Source: Microvirga sp. 3-52
GTDB taxonomy: Bacteria; Pseudomonadota; Alphaproteobacteria; Rhizobiales; Beijerinckiaceae
Direction: 5' to 3'
Assembly (NCBI RefSeq): GCF_018383585.1
Contig: NZ_JAHAMK010000005.1
Coordinates: forward strand, 3,144 to 67,143
DNA: 64,000 nucleotides
The stretch's first letter is position 1; every line of letters begins with the position of its first letter. Shown piece by piece: positions 1 through 6,902 of this stretch. A program made the position numbers and the translations under genes. The notes under the pieces were generated by a model. That model made no database searches. It was not told where the DNA came from and worked only from the letters and a program-made list of their open reading frames with translations.

Positions 1-47
1 AGAGGGCAACTGGCTCTGACACTGTCCGTCAAATCAAGTCCAAGATT

Positions 48-134
48 CTACAGATCAAGGAATACGCCCACAAGCGATGGAATGACCAAAGCTGCGAAGG
101 TCGCCATGGCTAGTACGACCAGAGCCCACTCCAC
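48..134 (-). CDS. Possible 28-residue single-pass membrane peptide
   Basis: A GTG-initiated 28-codon frame whose product is almost entirely hydrophobic (ALVVLAMATFAALVIPSL in the middle) and ends in LDL. A purine-rich GGAAAGG lies about 10-16 bases before the GTG, an indifferent ribosome binding site. The frame stays open upstream to a methionine near base 362, but that part looks like noise. Short membrane peptides are common in phage and island DNA, but on length alone this could be chance. I do not recognise a family. Confidence 0.25.
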   Translation of the reverse strand: MEWALVVLAMATFAALVIPSLVGVFLDL

Positions 135-230
135 TAGAGGTCCACCTTTCCGAGACAGCGGCGGATACCCACGCCTCGTCGATAGAGTGCGGTGGCGTGG
201 CTTCCAAGTGATTAACGCGGGAAAGAACGG

Positions 231-338
231 ATGAGTGGCATGATCCCCGAAGACGGTTACCGCCCCTACCCCGCGTGGTTCCTCTGGTTCTTCGCAGCCG
301 CATGCTTCGTGCTGGCTATAGCCGTCCTGACACACTGA
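231..338 (+). CDS. Small single-pass membrane protein (35 aa)
   Basis: A 35-codon ORF beginning MSGMIPEDGYRPYPAW and continuing into one hydrophobic segment (WFLWFFAAACFVLAIAVL) before a TH terminus. The short polar, proline- and tyrosine-containing N-terminus followed by an aromatic-flanked helix is typical of small inner-membrane proteins. A GGAAAG stretch sits about eight bases before the ATG. It lies in the element, just left of a gene-poor stretch. No family is recognised. The well-formed topology makes it more credible than the opposite-strand frame at 48-134. Confidence 0.45.
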   Translation: MSGMIPEDGYRPYPAWFLWFFAAACFVLAIAVLTH

Positions 339-371
339 GATGCGCCTGTGGTCAAAGCTCAATCAAATGCG

Positions 372-399
372 AAAAGGGCCGCTGTCCAGACAGCGACCC
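372..399 (-). terminator. Candidate rho-independent terminator (minus strand)
   Basis: An 11-base stem with one mismatch (376-386 against 389-399). Read on the minus strand it is followed by TTTT from the A-run at 372-375. The stem is GC-rich and the loop very tight. No minus-strand gene is visible upstream of it. Confidence 0.4.
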
Positions 400-515
400 T
401 CTCTCCGAAAGCCGAGGACAAGATGGGGCAATGCATCGGCCTTCGGTCGGGCCGTTCTAGGCCGACATGCTTAACGAGGCCTTACCGAGATGACATCCGG
501 CCATGAGCAGGCAAC

Positions 516-542
516 AAAAAGGGCTGCCGTTTCCAGCAGCCC
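516..542 (-). terminator. Candidate rho-independent terminator (minus strand)
   Basis: A perfect seven-base stem GGGCTGC/GCAGCCC (521-527 and 536-542) with an eight-base loop. On the minus strand it is followed by TTTTT from the A-run at 516-520. As with the hairpin at 372-399, no minus-strand gene that it would end is apparent. Confidence 0.5.
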
Positions 543-723
543 GAAGGTGGGGCCTCGGCCCTTCCAGAGGGAACGACGCGAGCGGGAGGTATGATCGCGT
601 CGTTCTACAGGTGGTTAGGCCAACTCGCGTTCGTCACCCCTGTCTCTGCCAAGCTGCTATGTGCCGTACGCATCCGTCTGGCCTTGAAACCGCCGCGCTC
701 AAAGCTATCGACAGGGAGCCCCG

Positions 724-1227
724 ATGATGAGCGCAGTCATTTCTCCATGTGGCCTCTACCGCTATCGCCTTGAGCGAGGCATCTCGACCAACCCTCGCGT
801 CGCTGCCTTCATCATGGTCAATCCATCGACGGCAGATGCGGAACAGAATGACGCTACGATCCGCAAGGTTATTGGCTTTGCTGAGCGGCACGGCGTCGGA
901 CGAATTATCGTCGGCAACAAGTTCGCCTTCAGGTCACCGGACATCAAAGCGCTACGCATTGCTCCCGATCCAGTCGGACCAGACAATGACCGTCACCTTG
1001 AGCAAATCATGCGGGATGCAGACTTGTATATCGTTGCATGGGGTCCGTTGGCAAAGCTGCCACTCCACCTGCGAAGCCGCTGGCAAGAAGTTATTCGGAT
1101 CGCGGATCGGGTCGGATGCCGCTTTATGTGCCTCGGCACAGCCCAGGATCAGCATCCGCGCCACCCGCTGATGCTGAGCTACGACACCGCAATATCTGAC
1201 TGGCACCAGCCAAAGCTAAGCAATTGA
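724..1227 (+). CDS. DUF1643 domain-containing protein
   Basis: The 167-residue product matches the DUF1643 pattern. An N-terminal YRYRLER strand is followed by FIMVNPSTADAEQNDAT, then a GF.ERHGVGRIIVGNKFAFR segment and DPVGPDNDRHLEQIM, with a C-terminal HPLMLSYD stretch. The biochemical role of this family is unknown. Members are often carried by phages, plasmids and islands, which fits the position here inside an integrated element. Start: AGGGAG about six bases before ATG 724; a second ATG at 727 is equally possible. It sits alone, with excisionase-like and integrase genes downstream on the same strand. Family assignment is firm from conserved motifs; function is not known. Confidence 0.85.
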   Translation: MMSAVISPCGLYRYRLERGISTNPRVAAFIMVNPSTADAEQNDATIRKVIGFAERHGVGRIIVGNKFAFRSPDIKALRIAPDPVGPDNDRHLEQIMRDADLYIVAWGPLAKLPLHLRSRWQEVIRIADRVGCRFMCLGTAQDQHPRHPLMLSYDTAISDWHQPKLSN

Positions 1228-1308
1228 GCCAACACGGGGTTGCCGAGAGACCAGAATTTATTGTGGCCGTCACTACGGTCATGAATGATTGAGGAAGATG
1301 AGCATCCA

Positions 1309-1749
1309 ATGAGGCCGGAACTCACCCTTGCGAACGTCACTCCGACGACGCCGCTCCGTCTGGAGACGGCAGCTCGCCTCGCCTTTCCCGATGGCTCCAT
1401 AGGGGTCAGCGGCTTGCGCAAGGAAGCCGCCAGAGGAAACTTGATGATCGAACGGATTGCCGGGAAGGACTACACAACCCTGGCGGCTATTGAGAGCATG
1501 AGGGAACTATGCCGCAACACCACAAAGGTCCCCGCCTCTGGGCGCAACCGGCCTTCGAAGGAACGGACGGGCGCAAGAGAGAGGGCGTCTGGGTCATCCG
1601 AGACGGATCGGCTAAGCGAAGCACAGGCATCCGCGTTACGAACCGCCGAAAGGCTCCGCCAGAGGCAGAGCAAGCCCTCGCTAACTACATCGCAGAAAAA
1701 TATCGCCCCTCGCGAGAGCGCGGCCGTGGTGCCGCTTCGATCCCGGTAG
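1309..1749 (+). CDS. Excisionase-like accessory protein of the integrase
   Basis: A 146-residue protein starting MRPELTLANVTPTTPLRLE. Its first 60 residues (AARLAFPDGSIGVSGLRKE then GNLMIERIAGKDYTTLAAI) look like a small winged-helix or excisionase-type DNA-binding domain. The rest is polar, low in predicted structure and rich in Arg, Ser and Ala. A GAGGAAG sequence precedes ATG 1309, making it better than the longer frame from 1285. The last 241 bases overlap the integrase frame in another reading frame. From memory, such excisionase-annotated genes overlap the same type of integrase in Methylobacteriaceae and relatives. The likely role is to steer the recombinase between integration and excision; this is inferred from neighbourhood and resemblance. 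Confidence 0.65.
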   Translation: MRPELTLANVTPTTPLRLETAARLAFPDGSIGVSGLRKEAARGNLMIERIAGKDYTTLAAIESMRELCRNTTKVPASGRNRPSKERTGARERASGSSETDRLSEAQASALRTAERLRQRQSKPSLTTSQKNIAPRESAAVVPLRSR

Positions 1750-2556
1750 CGGATGTCATCAACATCTACCTGACGGACAAAGCCCCCACCCAGGCTCGCC
1801 CTGAGGAAGTTGCCCAGCGGGCCATCCCCCTCCTCAAATTTTGGACCGGTAAGACCCTGGCCGACGTGAACGGCCGGAACTGCCGTGCCTATGTCACTTG
1901 GCGAGCCAAGAAGGTGGCACGGCGGGAGCTGGAGGATCTGAGGGCAGCGATCAAGTATCACCGCGCCGAGGGGCTCTGTAATGAGATTGTGGAGGTTGTG
2001 TTGCCGGAGCGGTCCCCGCCTCGGGAGCGCTGGCTGACCCGCTCGGAGGCTGCCCGCCTGATTTGGGCAGCCTGGCGCTATCGGGAGACGCAGAAGGGCC
2101 ACATGACCGGACGCTACAGCCGGCGCCACGTGGCGCGGTTCGTCCTGGTGGCGCTCTATACCGGATCTCGAGCGGGGTGTCTTCTACCGGAAGGCTGCTG
2201 GCGAGGTTGAGACCAAGAAGCGCCGGCCGCCGGTGAGGCTGCCCGATCGTCTGCTTGCTCACCTCAGGCGCTGGAGAGCTCAGGGGCAGCTGTATGCCGT
2301 CGAGTGGAATGGCAAGCCGATTGGGACGGGCCTTGAGAAAGCATTCCGCCGAGCCTGCGAGGATGCGGGCCTCGAGGGAGTTACGCCGCACACTTTGAGG
2401 CACACGGCTGCCACTTGGCTGATGCAGCGCGGCACAGATCTCTGGGAGGCGGCAGGCTTCCTCGGAATGACCGTTGAGACACTCGAAAAGACCTACGGCC
2501 ACCATCATGCCGACTTCCAGAGGCAAGCGGCTGTTAACATTGTGAGAAAAGCCTGA
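1509..2556 (+). pseudogene. Tyrosine recombinase/integrase, disrupted by an internal deletion and frameshift
   Basis: Two frames together make a phage-type tyrosine recombinase. The first (from 1509) gives the N-terminal part, a core-binding SAM-like domain (VADVINIYLTDKAPTQA to ELEDLRAAIKYH), and the start of the catalytic domain ending in ALYTGSRAG with the first catalytic Arg. It then runs into a stop at 2210. The second frame resumes at [13 protein letters not shown] and supplies [12 protein letters not shown] (His-x-x-Arg), the later His and the nucleophile Tyr in EKTYGHHH. About 20 residues expected between TGSRAG and LERGVF are absent. The string GATCTCGAGCG at 2164-2174 would encode both ends of the gap in different frames, suggesting deletion between two short identical sequences. 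The gene should be inactive. It points at the att site 100 bases downstream. Confidence 0.85.
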
Positions 2557-2562
2557 TGGGCG

Positions 2563-2604
2563 GTAGACAAGCAGTAGACAGGTTCACGATGACAGAACGT
2601 GAAC
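2563..2604. repeat. Repeats resembling integrase arm-binding sites
   Basis: Just after the integrase stop, GTAGACA occurs twice (2563-2569 and 2574-2580, 11 bases apart). It is followed by a perfect inverted repeat GTTCACG-N9-CGTGAAC (2582-2604). Short direct and inverted repeats between an integrase gene and its attachment core are typical of recombinase and excisionase binding sites. The assignment is inferred from position. Confidence 0.45.
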
Positions 2605-2657
2605 ATTCAGTGTCGACCGCAACTGAAAAAGCCCGGAAAATAAAGGGTTTGAGCGTC

Positions 2658-2712
2658 GCGCACCACGTTCGGGACGTGGGGGTCGCAGGTTCAAATCCTG
2701 CCACTCCGACCA
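2658..2712 (+). other. Attachment site: 3' fragment of tRNA-Pro(CGG)
   Basis: The fragment runs from the end of the D-arm to the encoded CCA. It has an anticodon stem CCACG/CGTGG around a TTCGGGA loop (anticodon CGG), a variable loop, a T-arm GCAGG-TTCAAAT-CCTGC, the acceptor 3' strand CACTCCG, discriminator A and CCA (2710-2712). The matching 5' acceptor strand (CGGAGTG) and the D-arm are absent upstream, so this is not a complete tRNA. It is the duplicated core left when an element integrates in the 3' half of the tRNA gene. The complete gene is expected at the other end of the element, outside this window. Confidence 0.85.
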
Positions 2713-3005
2713 TTTCTTAGCCGAAGATCGTAATTCTCCTTCGAGAGAAGCATCTCTACCTTCCGATTGCGCATGATCGGCATGCCTTTCACCCCGGCAA
2801 TGGAGACCGAGCCGCCACAGGGCCCTCTGCTCTTCACTTGGCGCGGCGCCCTCTGTTGCGGACACGGCAGCCGCAAGGTCTTCCCATCGGATGTGCAGGC
2901 GATGCGCCAACAAATATGCCCGATCCTCTCTGTTTGGATGGGGAAGGCAAAGCCGGAGCCGTGTTAAGTGGCAGAATACCGCTACGTCATAACAGGTCCG
3001 GGATC

Positions 3006-3419
3006 ATGCCATCTTGTGCAGCACGAAAATCCGCAATTGCCGTGGCATTCCTCATGGCGCTCGCTGGGTGTCAAAGCGCCGGTCCGATGGCCACGGCAGC
3101 GTCTCCTCAAAGTGCGGGCATTGGTGAGCCGGGATCCGCTTCGGCTAGGGTTCACGCTGAACTGGAGGCCGACGCACGCGCTCTCGGCACCGTCCAGGGC
3201 GCTGGCGCGATGGCGGCATCCATGGACAAGACGGGCCTGTCGTCCATTCCGCTCCTGGTCGGCGTGAATGTTTCCAATGAAGCCTTCCGCGCCAAGAGCC
3301 ACGCCCGCATGAAGGCCGCGGAGGAAGAGGACCTGCAGGCGACCTACAGGAAGTACGGCATGAATCCCGATGGAACGCCTTCTGGCAAACCAGGGCCGGG
3401 ATCTGCCTCGGCAAACTAA
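3006..3419 (+). CDS. Small putative lipoprotein
   Basis: A 137-residue product starting MPSCAARKSAIAVAFLMAL. A short basic start, hydrophobic stretch and lipobox L-A-G-C place the lipidated Cys near residue 23, so it should be anchored to a membrane facing the periplasm. The mature part is low-complexity and Ala/Gly/Ser-rich, with a charged helical segment (HARMKAAEEEDLQATYRKYG) followed by a GTPSGKPGPGS tail. The frame is open further upstream (from 2838), but ATG 3006 is chosen because it begins the signal peptide. I do not recognise a family. It is the first gene on the chromosomal side of the att site. Confidence 0.65.
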   Translation: MPSCAARKSAIAVAFLMALAGCQSAGPMATAASPQSAGIGEPGSASARVHAELEADARALGTVQGAGAMAASMDKTGLSSIPLLVGVNVSNEAFRAKSHARMKAAEEEDLQATYRKYGMNPDGTPSGKPGPGSASAN

Positions 3420-3434
3420 CCTGTTCAGCGCTCC

Positions 3435-3758
3435 TCAATGCGTCGAGAAGCGCCCGTCTTCCGGGTAGGTTTCATAATGAAGGGTCTGGGCCGGGATCGC
3501 CTCGAGCTGGCGCGGAGACTTGGGCCATTCCTGTGGGGTCTCATTGGTCTGAGGCATGTAGCGGGGGCGGAAGCGCAGGTCGACGAGGCTTCGCAGTTCG
3601 GGCGCGGCCAGATCGAGCACGTTCGCGTCGCGCCAGCGCCGGTGCAGCTTGGCCTTGCCGAACATGCGCCCCCAGAAGCCCGTCACCTCCTCCTCCACCT
3701 GCAGGACGATGCGGCCGGTGAAAGTTTTGCGAAGATTAAAACGTCCCGTCAGAGCCAT
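3435..3758 (-). CDS. Conserved hypothetical protein (107 aa)
   Basis: The product begins MALTGRFNLRKTFTGRIVLQ and is rich in aromatic and basic residues (GFWGRMFGKAKLHRRWRDAN). A probable beta-rich N-terminal half is followed by a proline-rich C-terminus. No signal peptide or membrane segment is visible, so it is likely cytoplasmic. Start 3758 is preferred over the longer frame from 3788 because AGGAGAG lies just upstream of that ATG. It is convergent with the lipoprotein gene at 3006-3419. I cannot assign a function. Confidence 0.7.
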   Translation of the reverse strand: MALTGRFNLRKTFTGRIVLQVEEEVTGFWGRMFGKAKLHRRWRDANVLDLAAPELRSLVDLRFRPRYMPQTNETPQEWPKSPRQLEAIPAQTLHYETYPEDGRFSTH

Positions 3759-4368
3759 TCGACTCTCCTCACCATTCGATCTCTTCAAAAAACGTAGAGC
3801 GCCACAGCTCCGGTTGCTGATCGATCAACCAACAAATCTCGGCTTGGCGCCCGAATGAATCCATTCCTGCTAGCCAATGCCTTTGCGGAGCAAGGGTTCC
3901 GGCCCTTCGACTATCGACAGGATGTCGCTTCCGCGATGTGCGTTGGGTCACGTGCCCGTGCCGCTGAAGATTAAATAAGGCGCTTTGCGCATCTGTTCAG
4001 CGGAGGGAATGATCAAATAAGTGGGAGGAGGACAGTATCTGTGACGATTTGGGATGGGTTTTCACTGCTGGCCGGCAGCGACCTCGAGCCGCCTCACGCG
4101 CGCCGCGGCTTGGAGGTGAGATCGATGGTGACGAGCTGCCCGGTTTTCGGATCGAGGATGGTCATGAAAGCCTCCTGTTCTGTTGGCGGAGGAGAAACGC
4201 CTGAGCCTTGCGGAGGATCAAACCGTGTTGGGGACGTGGTAAGCAATTCGTTACCGGAAGCTGCGCTTTGAGGGATGGGAAGATGCAGGCCGAACTTGTA
4301 TCGAGGTGGCGCCCATGAGCGGATCGGCCAAGCCATCCGCCGAGATTTCCCAACCTGGAGACCCTTTG
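3759..4368. other. Gene-poor stretch with one possible tiny ORF
   Basis: About 600 bases between two credible genes. The only item with some support is the 23-codon minus-strand ORF at 4094-4165. Competing frames, including a GTG frame at 4041 after a GGGAGGAGG sequence, do not look like protein. Confidence 0.5.
4094..4165 (-). CDS. Possible 23-residue small protein with a strong ribosome binding site
   Basis: The ORF MTILDPKTGQLVTIDLTS... ends in a basic KPRRA tail. The start codon is preceded by a perfect AGGAGG five bases upstream, which is the reason for listing it. The sequence is compact and hydrophilic, with an alternating pattern compatible with a beta-hairpin; no membrane segment. 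Length alone would not distinguish it from noise. No family is recognised. The longer frame that extends it upstream to base 4336 lacks such a signal. Confidence 0.4.
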   Translation of the reverse strand: MTILDPKTGQLVTIDLTSKPRRA

Positions 4369-4776
4369 ATGAACACCACTCAGCTCGAGACCGTTTGGGC
4401 GCCGCGCCTTCTCAGCATCCTGCGCATCGTTGCCGCGCTGATCTTCATGGCGCATGGCACGCAGAAGCTTCTCGGCTTCCCGGTCTCCCCCAATCCTGGA
4501 CCGGCAGCCTTCAGCCTTCCCTGGATCGCAGGTGTTCTCGAAATCGTGGGTGGAGCGCTTCTGGTCCCCGGATTGTTCGTGCGTCCGGTCGCCTTCGTTC
4601 TCTCGGGCCTGATGGCTGCCGCCTATTGGATCGCCCATGCTCCGCGCAGCGTCTATCCCGTGCTGAATGGCGGCGATGCGGCCATTCTCTATTGCTTCGT
4701 CTTCCTGTTCATCGCAGCGGCCGGCGGCGGCGCATGGAGCCTGGATCGCTTTCTGCGCAACGGCCGCACCGCCTAA
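4369..4776 (+). CDS. DoxX family membrane protein
   Basis: The 135-residue product has four hydrophobic segments and DoxX hallmarks: an N-terminal LLSILRIVAALIFMAHG segment, then GTQKLLGFP, a GVLEIVGGALLVPGLFVRPVAF segment and a C-terminal helix ending GGGAWSLDRFLR. DoxX/DoxD-like proteins are inner-membrane proteins of mostly unknown role; some act with redox or thiol-stress systems. ATG 4369 is chosen because GGAG lies about eight bases upstream and the protein then begins MNTTQLETVWAPRL; a longer frame starts at 4306. A second, distant DoxX relative is at 10396-10866. Confidence 0.85.
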   Translation: MNTTQLETVWAPRLLSILRIVAALIFMAHGTQKLLGFPVSPNPGPAAFSLPWIAGVLEIVGGALLVPGLFVRPVAFVLSGLMAAAYWIAHAPRSVYPVLNGGDAAILYCFVFLFIAAAGGGAWSLDRFLRNGRTA

Positions 4777-4831
4777 TCGAGTGAAGTGATCAGGTGGAAG
4801 GCGAGAGGCATCTCATGCCTTTCGCTCCTAC

Positions 4832-5530
4832 CTATTCAGATCTCGTTCCCATGGGACGGCGAAGGCGCTCATCCTGCAGTTCGACGTGGAGCGTGTGATC
4901 GTCGGCATCCTCGTCGAGGGGAATCGGCATGAGATCCGTCGTCAGTCCGGTGGTGGTGGAAGCCGCCGCCCCGATCGGAGGCGCCGGGGCCTCATCCGCT
5001 GCCCTCGTGGCCTCCCCCTCCTGTTCGCTCGGCTCGATCTCGCCCTCGTCGTCGAGGATCTTCACCACCCTGTCGATCTGCGCCTCGTCGGCCTTCACGG
5101 TCACGAGCGCTCCGCCACGGCGAACGCCTTCCGCGTAGTTCTGAGCATCCTCATCGCTGAGACCGGCATCCGCCAGCGCGCCCGCGAGACCGCCCACGGC
5201 GGCACCGGCGCCGGCGCCCACGAGGGTCGAGACGATCCATCCCGCTGCGATCACTGGCCCGAAGCCCGGAACGGCCACCGTGCCGAGCCCCGCCAGGAGC
5301 CCGGCTCCGGCGCCGGCGACCGTCCCAGCTGCGGCCGTTGCTCCAGCGAATTCGTGAGACGATCCCTCGTTGTCGAAGGCGCGTGTCGTGTGATGCGTAT
5401 GGGCGTCGTCGAAGTTGTTGGAGACGAGGCTGATCTCGAAATTCGGAACGTGAGCTGCCTCCAGCCGCGTCACGGCCCGCGCGGCTTCGTCGTAAGTGTC
5501 GAAGAAGGCGGTGATCCTGCGTTCGGCCAT
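4832..5530 (-). CDS. Glycine-zipper stress-type protein (YflT/general stress protein 17M-like)
   Basis: The 232-residue product begins MAERRITAFFDTYDEAARAV, the N-terminal pattern of the heat/general-stress YflT (17M) domain, with a ferredoxin-like fold over about 60 residues. A long Gly/Ala-rich hydrophobic segment follows (AGTVAGAGAGLLAGLGTVAV and VSTLVGAGAGAAVGGLAGAL), resembling glycine-zipper membrane segments. After it comes a second small alpha/beta part (GALVTVKADEAQIDRVVKIL) and an acidic disordered tail. AGGAGAG precedes the start. It is likely membrane-associated; such proteins are often induced in stress, but no promoter evidence is visible here. It is divergent from the gene at 5705. 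Confidence 0.75.
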   Translation of the reverse strand: MAERRITAFFDTYDEAARAVTRLEAAHVPNFEISLVSNNFDDAHTHHTTRAFDNEGSSHEFAGATAAAGTVAGAGAGLLAGLGTVAVPGFGPVIAAGWIVSTLVGAGAGAAVGGLAGALADAGLSDEDAQNYAEGVRRGGALVTVKADEAQIDRVVKILDDEGEIEPSEQEGEATRAADEAPAPPIGAAASTTTGLTTDLMPIPLDEDADDHTLHVELQDERLRRPMGTRSE

Positions 5531-5704
5531 GGGAACTCTCCTGTTCGGACTGATCGCAGGGCTAATGAGCGGCTCGCCGGGCGAGTTCCCCTTGCGTCCG
5601 GTGGATGCTCGAGATGCGCGTCCATGACGCCTTCCGGCTGCGGGCGTTTGTTGATACATTCAAACAAAAGGTGCCCGGAAAGGGCGATTTGGGGGCTTCC
5701 CATC

Positions 5705-5995
5705 ATGAGACATATCCATCTGGATGACGGTTTGCGGCTGCGTTTTCCCGGCCGCAGCGAGGACTTCGATCAAGGCGTCGAGATCGGCATGATTGCCGTT
5801 CTGATGGACCAGGGGCTGGGCGAATTCTCCCGCTGGATCGCGCGGTCAAACCTCAGTCAGGTCGAGGCCATCGCCCGGCAGATGGGGTATCGCATCGAGG
5901 AAGCCGGCGGCGATGAGGAATGGGTCGACCTCACCTTCCTCTATGGCACTGCGAAGTCGAAGCCCAAGCTGAAGCTGGTGCATTCGGTCGGCTGA
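5705..5995 (+). CDS. Conserved hypothetical protein (96 aa)
   Basis: A compact soluble protein beginning MRHIHLDDGLRLRFPGR, with EIGMIAVLMDQGLGEFSRWI and a C-terminal KPKLKLVHSVG. No catalytic motif, signal peptide or membrane segment can be seen. From memory, close relatives occur in other Methylobacteriaceae as hypothetical proteins. The frame is open far upstream, but that part is antisense to 4832-5530 and is not protein-like. The start at 5705 follows a G-rich stretch. Function unknown. Confidence 0.7.
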   Translation: MRHIHLDDGLRLRFPGRSEDFDQGVEIGMIAVLMDQGLGEFSRWIARSNLSQVEAIARQMGYRIEEAGGDEEWVDLTFLYGTAKSKPKLKLVHSVG

Positions 5996-6025
5996 TCGAA
6001 CGTCCGGTCCGATCCTGAAAACGAA

Positions 6026-6047
6026 GAAGCCGCCCGAAGGCGGCTTC
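6026..6047. terminator. Hairpin terminator between convergent genes
   Basis: A perfect nine-base stem GAAGCCGCC/GGCGGCTTC with a CGAA loop lies between the convergent ends at 5995 and 6074. A partly T-rich stretch follows on the minus strand (TTCGTTTTC), so it may serve mainly bioY, or both directions. Confidence 0.65.
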
Positions 6048-6073
6048 TGAAAGGCTTGCTCTTGAAGGCCGGA

Positions 6074-6682
6074 TCAGGCCTTGCTGCCGCGGCGGGTCAC
6101 GGACCAGGCCGCCTGCATCAGGGCCACGGCCAAAGCGGTCTTCACGAGGGTCGCTGCCACGAAAGGAGCGACGCCCACGGTCCAAGCCTTCGCGAAGGGC
6201 ACGACCAGGGACAGCTGAGCGAGGCCGAAGGCGAAGATCACGGCGTGGCCGATGCTCATCATGATGATGACACGAACGAGAGAACGGTCCCAGCCGCGCT
6301 CGGCCATGAAGCCCATCACGATGGCGGCTGCCAGGAAGCCCAAGAGGAAACCGCCGGTCGGCCCCATCAGATAGCCGATACCGGCGGTCGGGCCTGCGAA
6401 GACCGGCATGCCCATAGCGCCCTCAGCGAGGTAGAGAGCCACGGTCGCCCCGCCGAGGCGCCAGCCGTAGGACGCGCCGATGAGCAGCACGACCAGGGTC
6501 TGCAGCGTCATGGGAACGTAAGGCAGCGGCACCTGGACCTTGGCCGATACGGTGAGAAGCGCCGTGCCGGCGACCATCAGGACGATGGCGCGAAGGGCAG
6601 CGAAGCGAGCATCGTCCCGGGACGGCCAGAGGAGGCCGACGAGGGTCGACGGAGAAGACAGCGAAGAGACGCCGGTCGTCAT
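6074..6682 (-). CDS. bioY: BioY biotin transporter (ECF S component)
   Basis: The 202-residue membrane protein has the BioY signature: VQVPLPYVPMTLQTLVVLL, the GASYGWRLGGATVALYLAEG segment, GMPVFAGPTAGIGYLMGPTG and GFLLGFLAAAIVMGFMAERG. Five to six membrane segments are visible. BioY binds biotin and imports it, alone or with BioM/BioN energising subunits. No bioM or bioN gene is adjacent, as in many alphaproteobacteria where BioY is solitary or paired elsewhere. Start 6682 (MTTGVSS) has GGAG about ten bases upstream; a longer frame begins at 6769. I looked for a BioR-type operator upstream and found none convincing. Confidence 0.93.
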   Translation of the reverse strand: MTTGVSSLSSPSTLVGLLWPSRDDARFAALRAIVLMVAGTALLTVSAKVQVPLPYVPMTLQTLVVLLIGASYGWRLGGATVALYLAEGAMGMPVFAGPTAGIGYLMGPTGGFLLGFLAAAIVMGFMAERGWDRSLVRVIIMMSIGHAVIFAFGLAQLSLVVPFAKAWTVGVAPFVAATLVKTALAVALMQAAWSVTRRGSKA

Positions 6683-6902
6683 GAATTGAATCTCCAGATC
6701 GTTCCGCCATTCGCGCGGCGGCTCATGAAGCCTTATAGGGAGGTCCGGTGCGAGCCTCAAGCTGCGCATTCAGGCATTTCCGGGTGCTGTGGACACCCTA
6801 TTAGTCCAATGGCACGGGCGATTCAGGAAAAAGCCTTGCGGGCGGGATGTGCTCCTGTAGGAAGCGCCGGATGCTCCCACCCGCATCCTCGAGGATTCCC
6901 GC

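Larger units (their letters stand above)
339..723. other. Gene-poor stretch with two minus-facing hairpins
   Basis: I see no convincing protein gene here. It contains two GC-rich hairpins followed by T-runs on the minus strand (372-399 and 516-542). The ORFs that cross it have compositions like shadow frames. Confidence 0.5.
1..2712. mobile_element. Right end of a tRNA-Pro-targeted integrative element (left end outside the window)
   Basis: The stretch ends in a 3' fragment of a tRNA-Pro gene directly downstream of a tyrosine recombinase gene, the usual layout of genomic islands and prophages that insert into the 3' end of a tRNA gene. Visible cargo is an excisionase-like gene, a DUF1643 protein and tiny membrane ORFs. 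Core-type genes begin right after the fragment. Because the fragment is the 3' part on the plus strand, the intact tRNA-Pro gene and the left end of the element should lie to the left of base 1. The recombinase is disrupted, so the element is probably no longer mobile unless another integrase acts on it. The junction is seen directly; the type of element (island or prophage remnant) is inferred, as no phage structural gene is visible. Confidence 0.75.
2557..3005. other. Junction region between the element and the chromosome
   Basis: No protein gene is supported here. It contains arm-site-like repeats (2563-2604), the tRNA-Pro fragment (2658-2712) and then about 290 bases of unremarkable sequence before the lipoprotein gene. 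Confidence 0.6.

Noticed and set aside
503..773. Small plus ORFs at 503-727 and 591-773
   Set aside because: They overlap the hairpin at 516-542 or the start of the DUF1643 gene and have no protein-like pattern.
2584..2913. Minus-strand ORF of 109 codons containing SEWQDLNLRPPRPER
   Set aside because: It is antisense to the tRNA-Pro fragment. This peptide string is a well-known artefact of translating the opposite strand of tRNA-type sequence, so it is not a gene.
4041..4271. GTG-initiated plus ORF of 76 codons after GGGAGGAGG
   Set aside because: Despite the good ribosome binding site, its sequence (MTIWDGFSLLAGSD then Cys/Gly/Pro-rich) looks random. Kept only as part of a finding.
4886..5704. 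Upstream part of the plus frame leading into the 5705 gene
   Set aside because: Antisense to the 4832-5530 gene and Arg-rich; only the part from ATG 5705 is protein-like.
6683..6902. BioR operator upstream of bioY
   Set aside because: A CCTTATAGGG sequence near 6731 resembles the expected TTATCTATAA-type palindrome too poorly.
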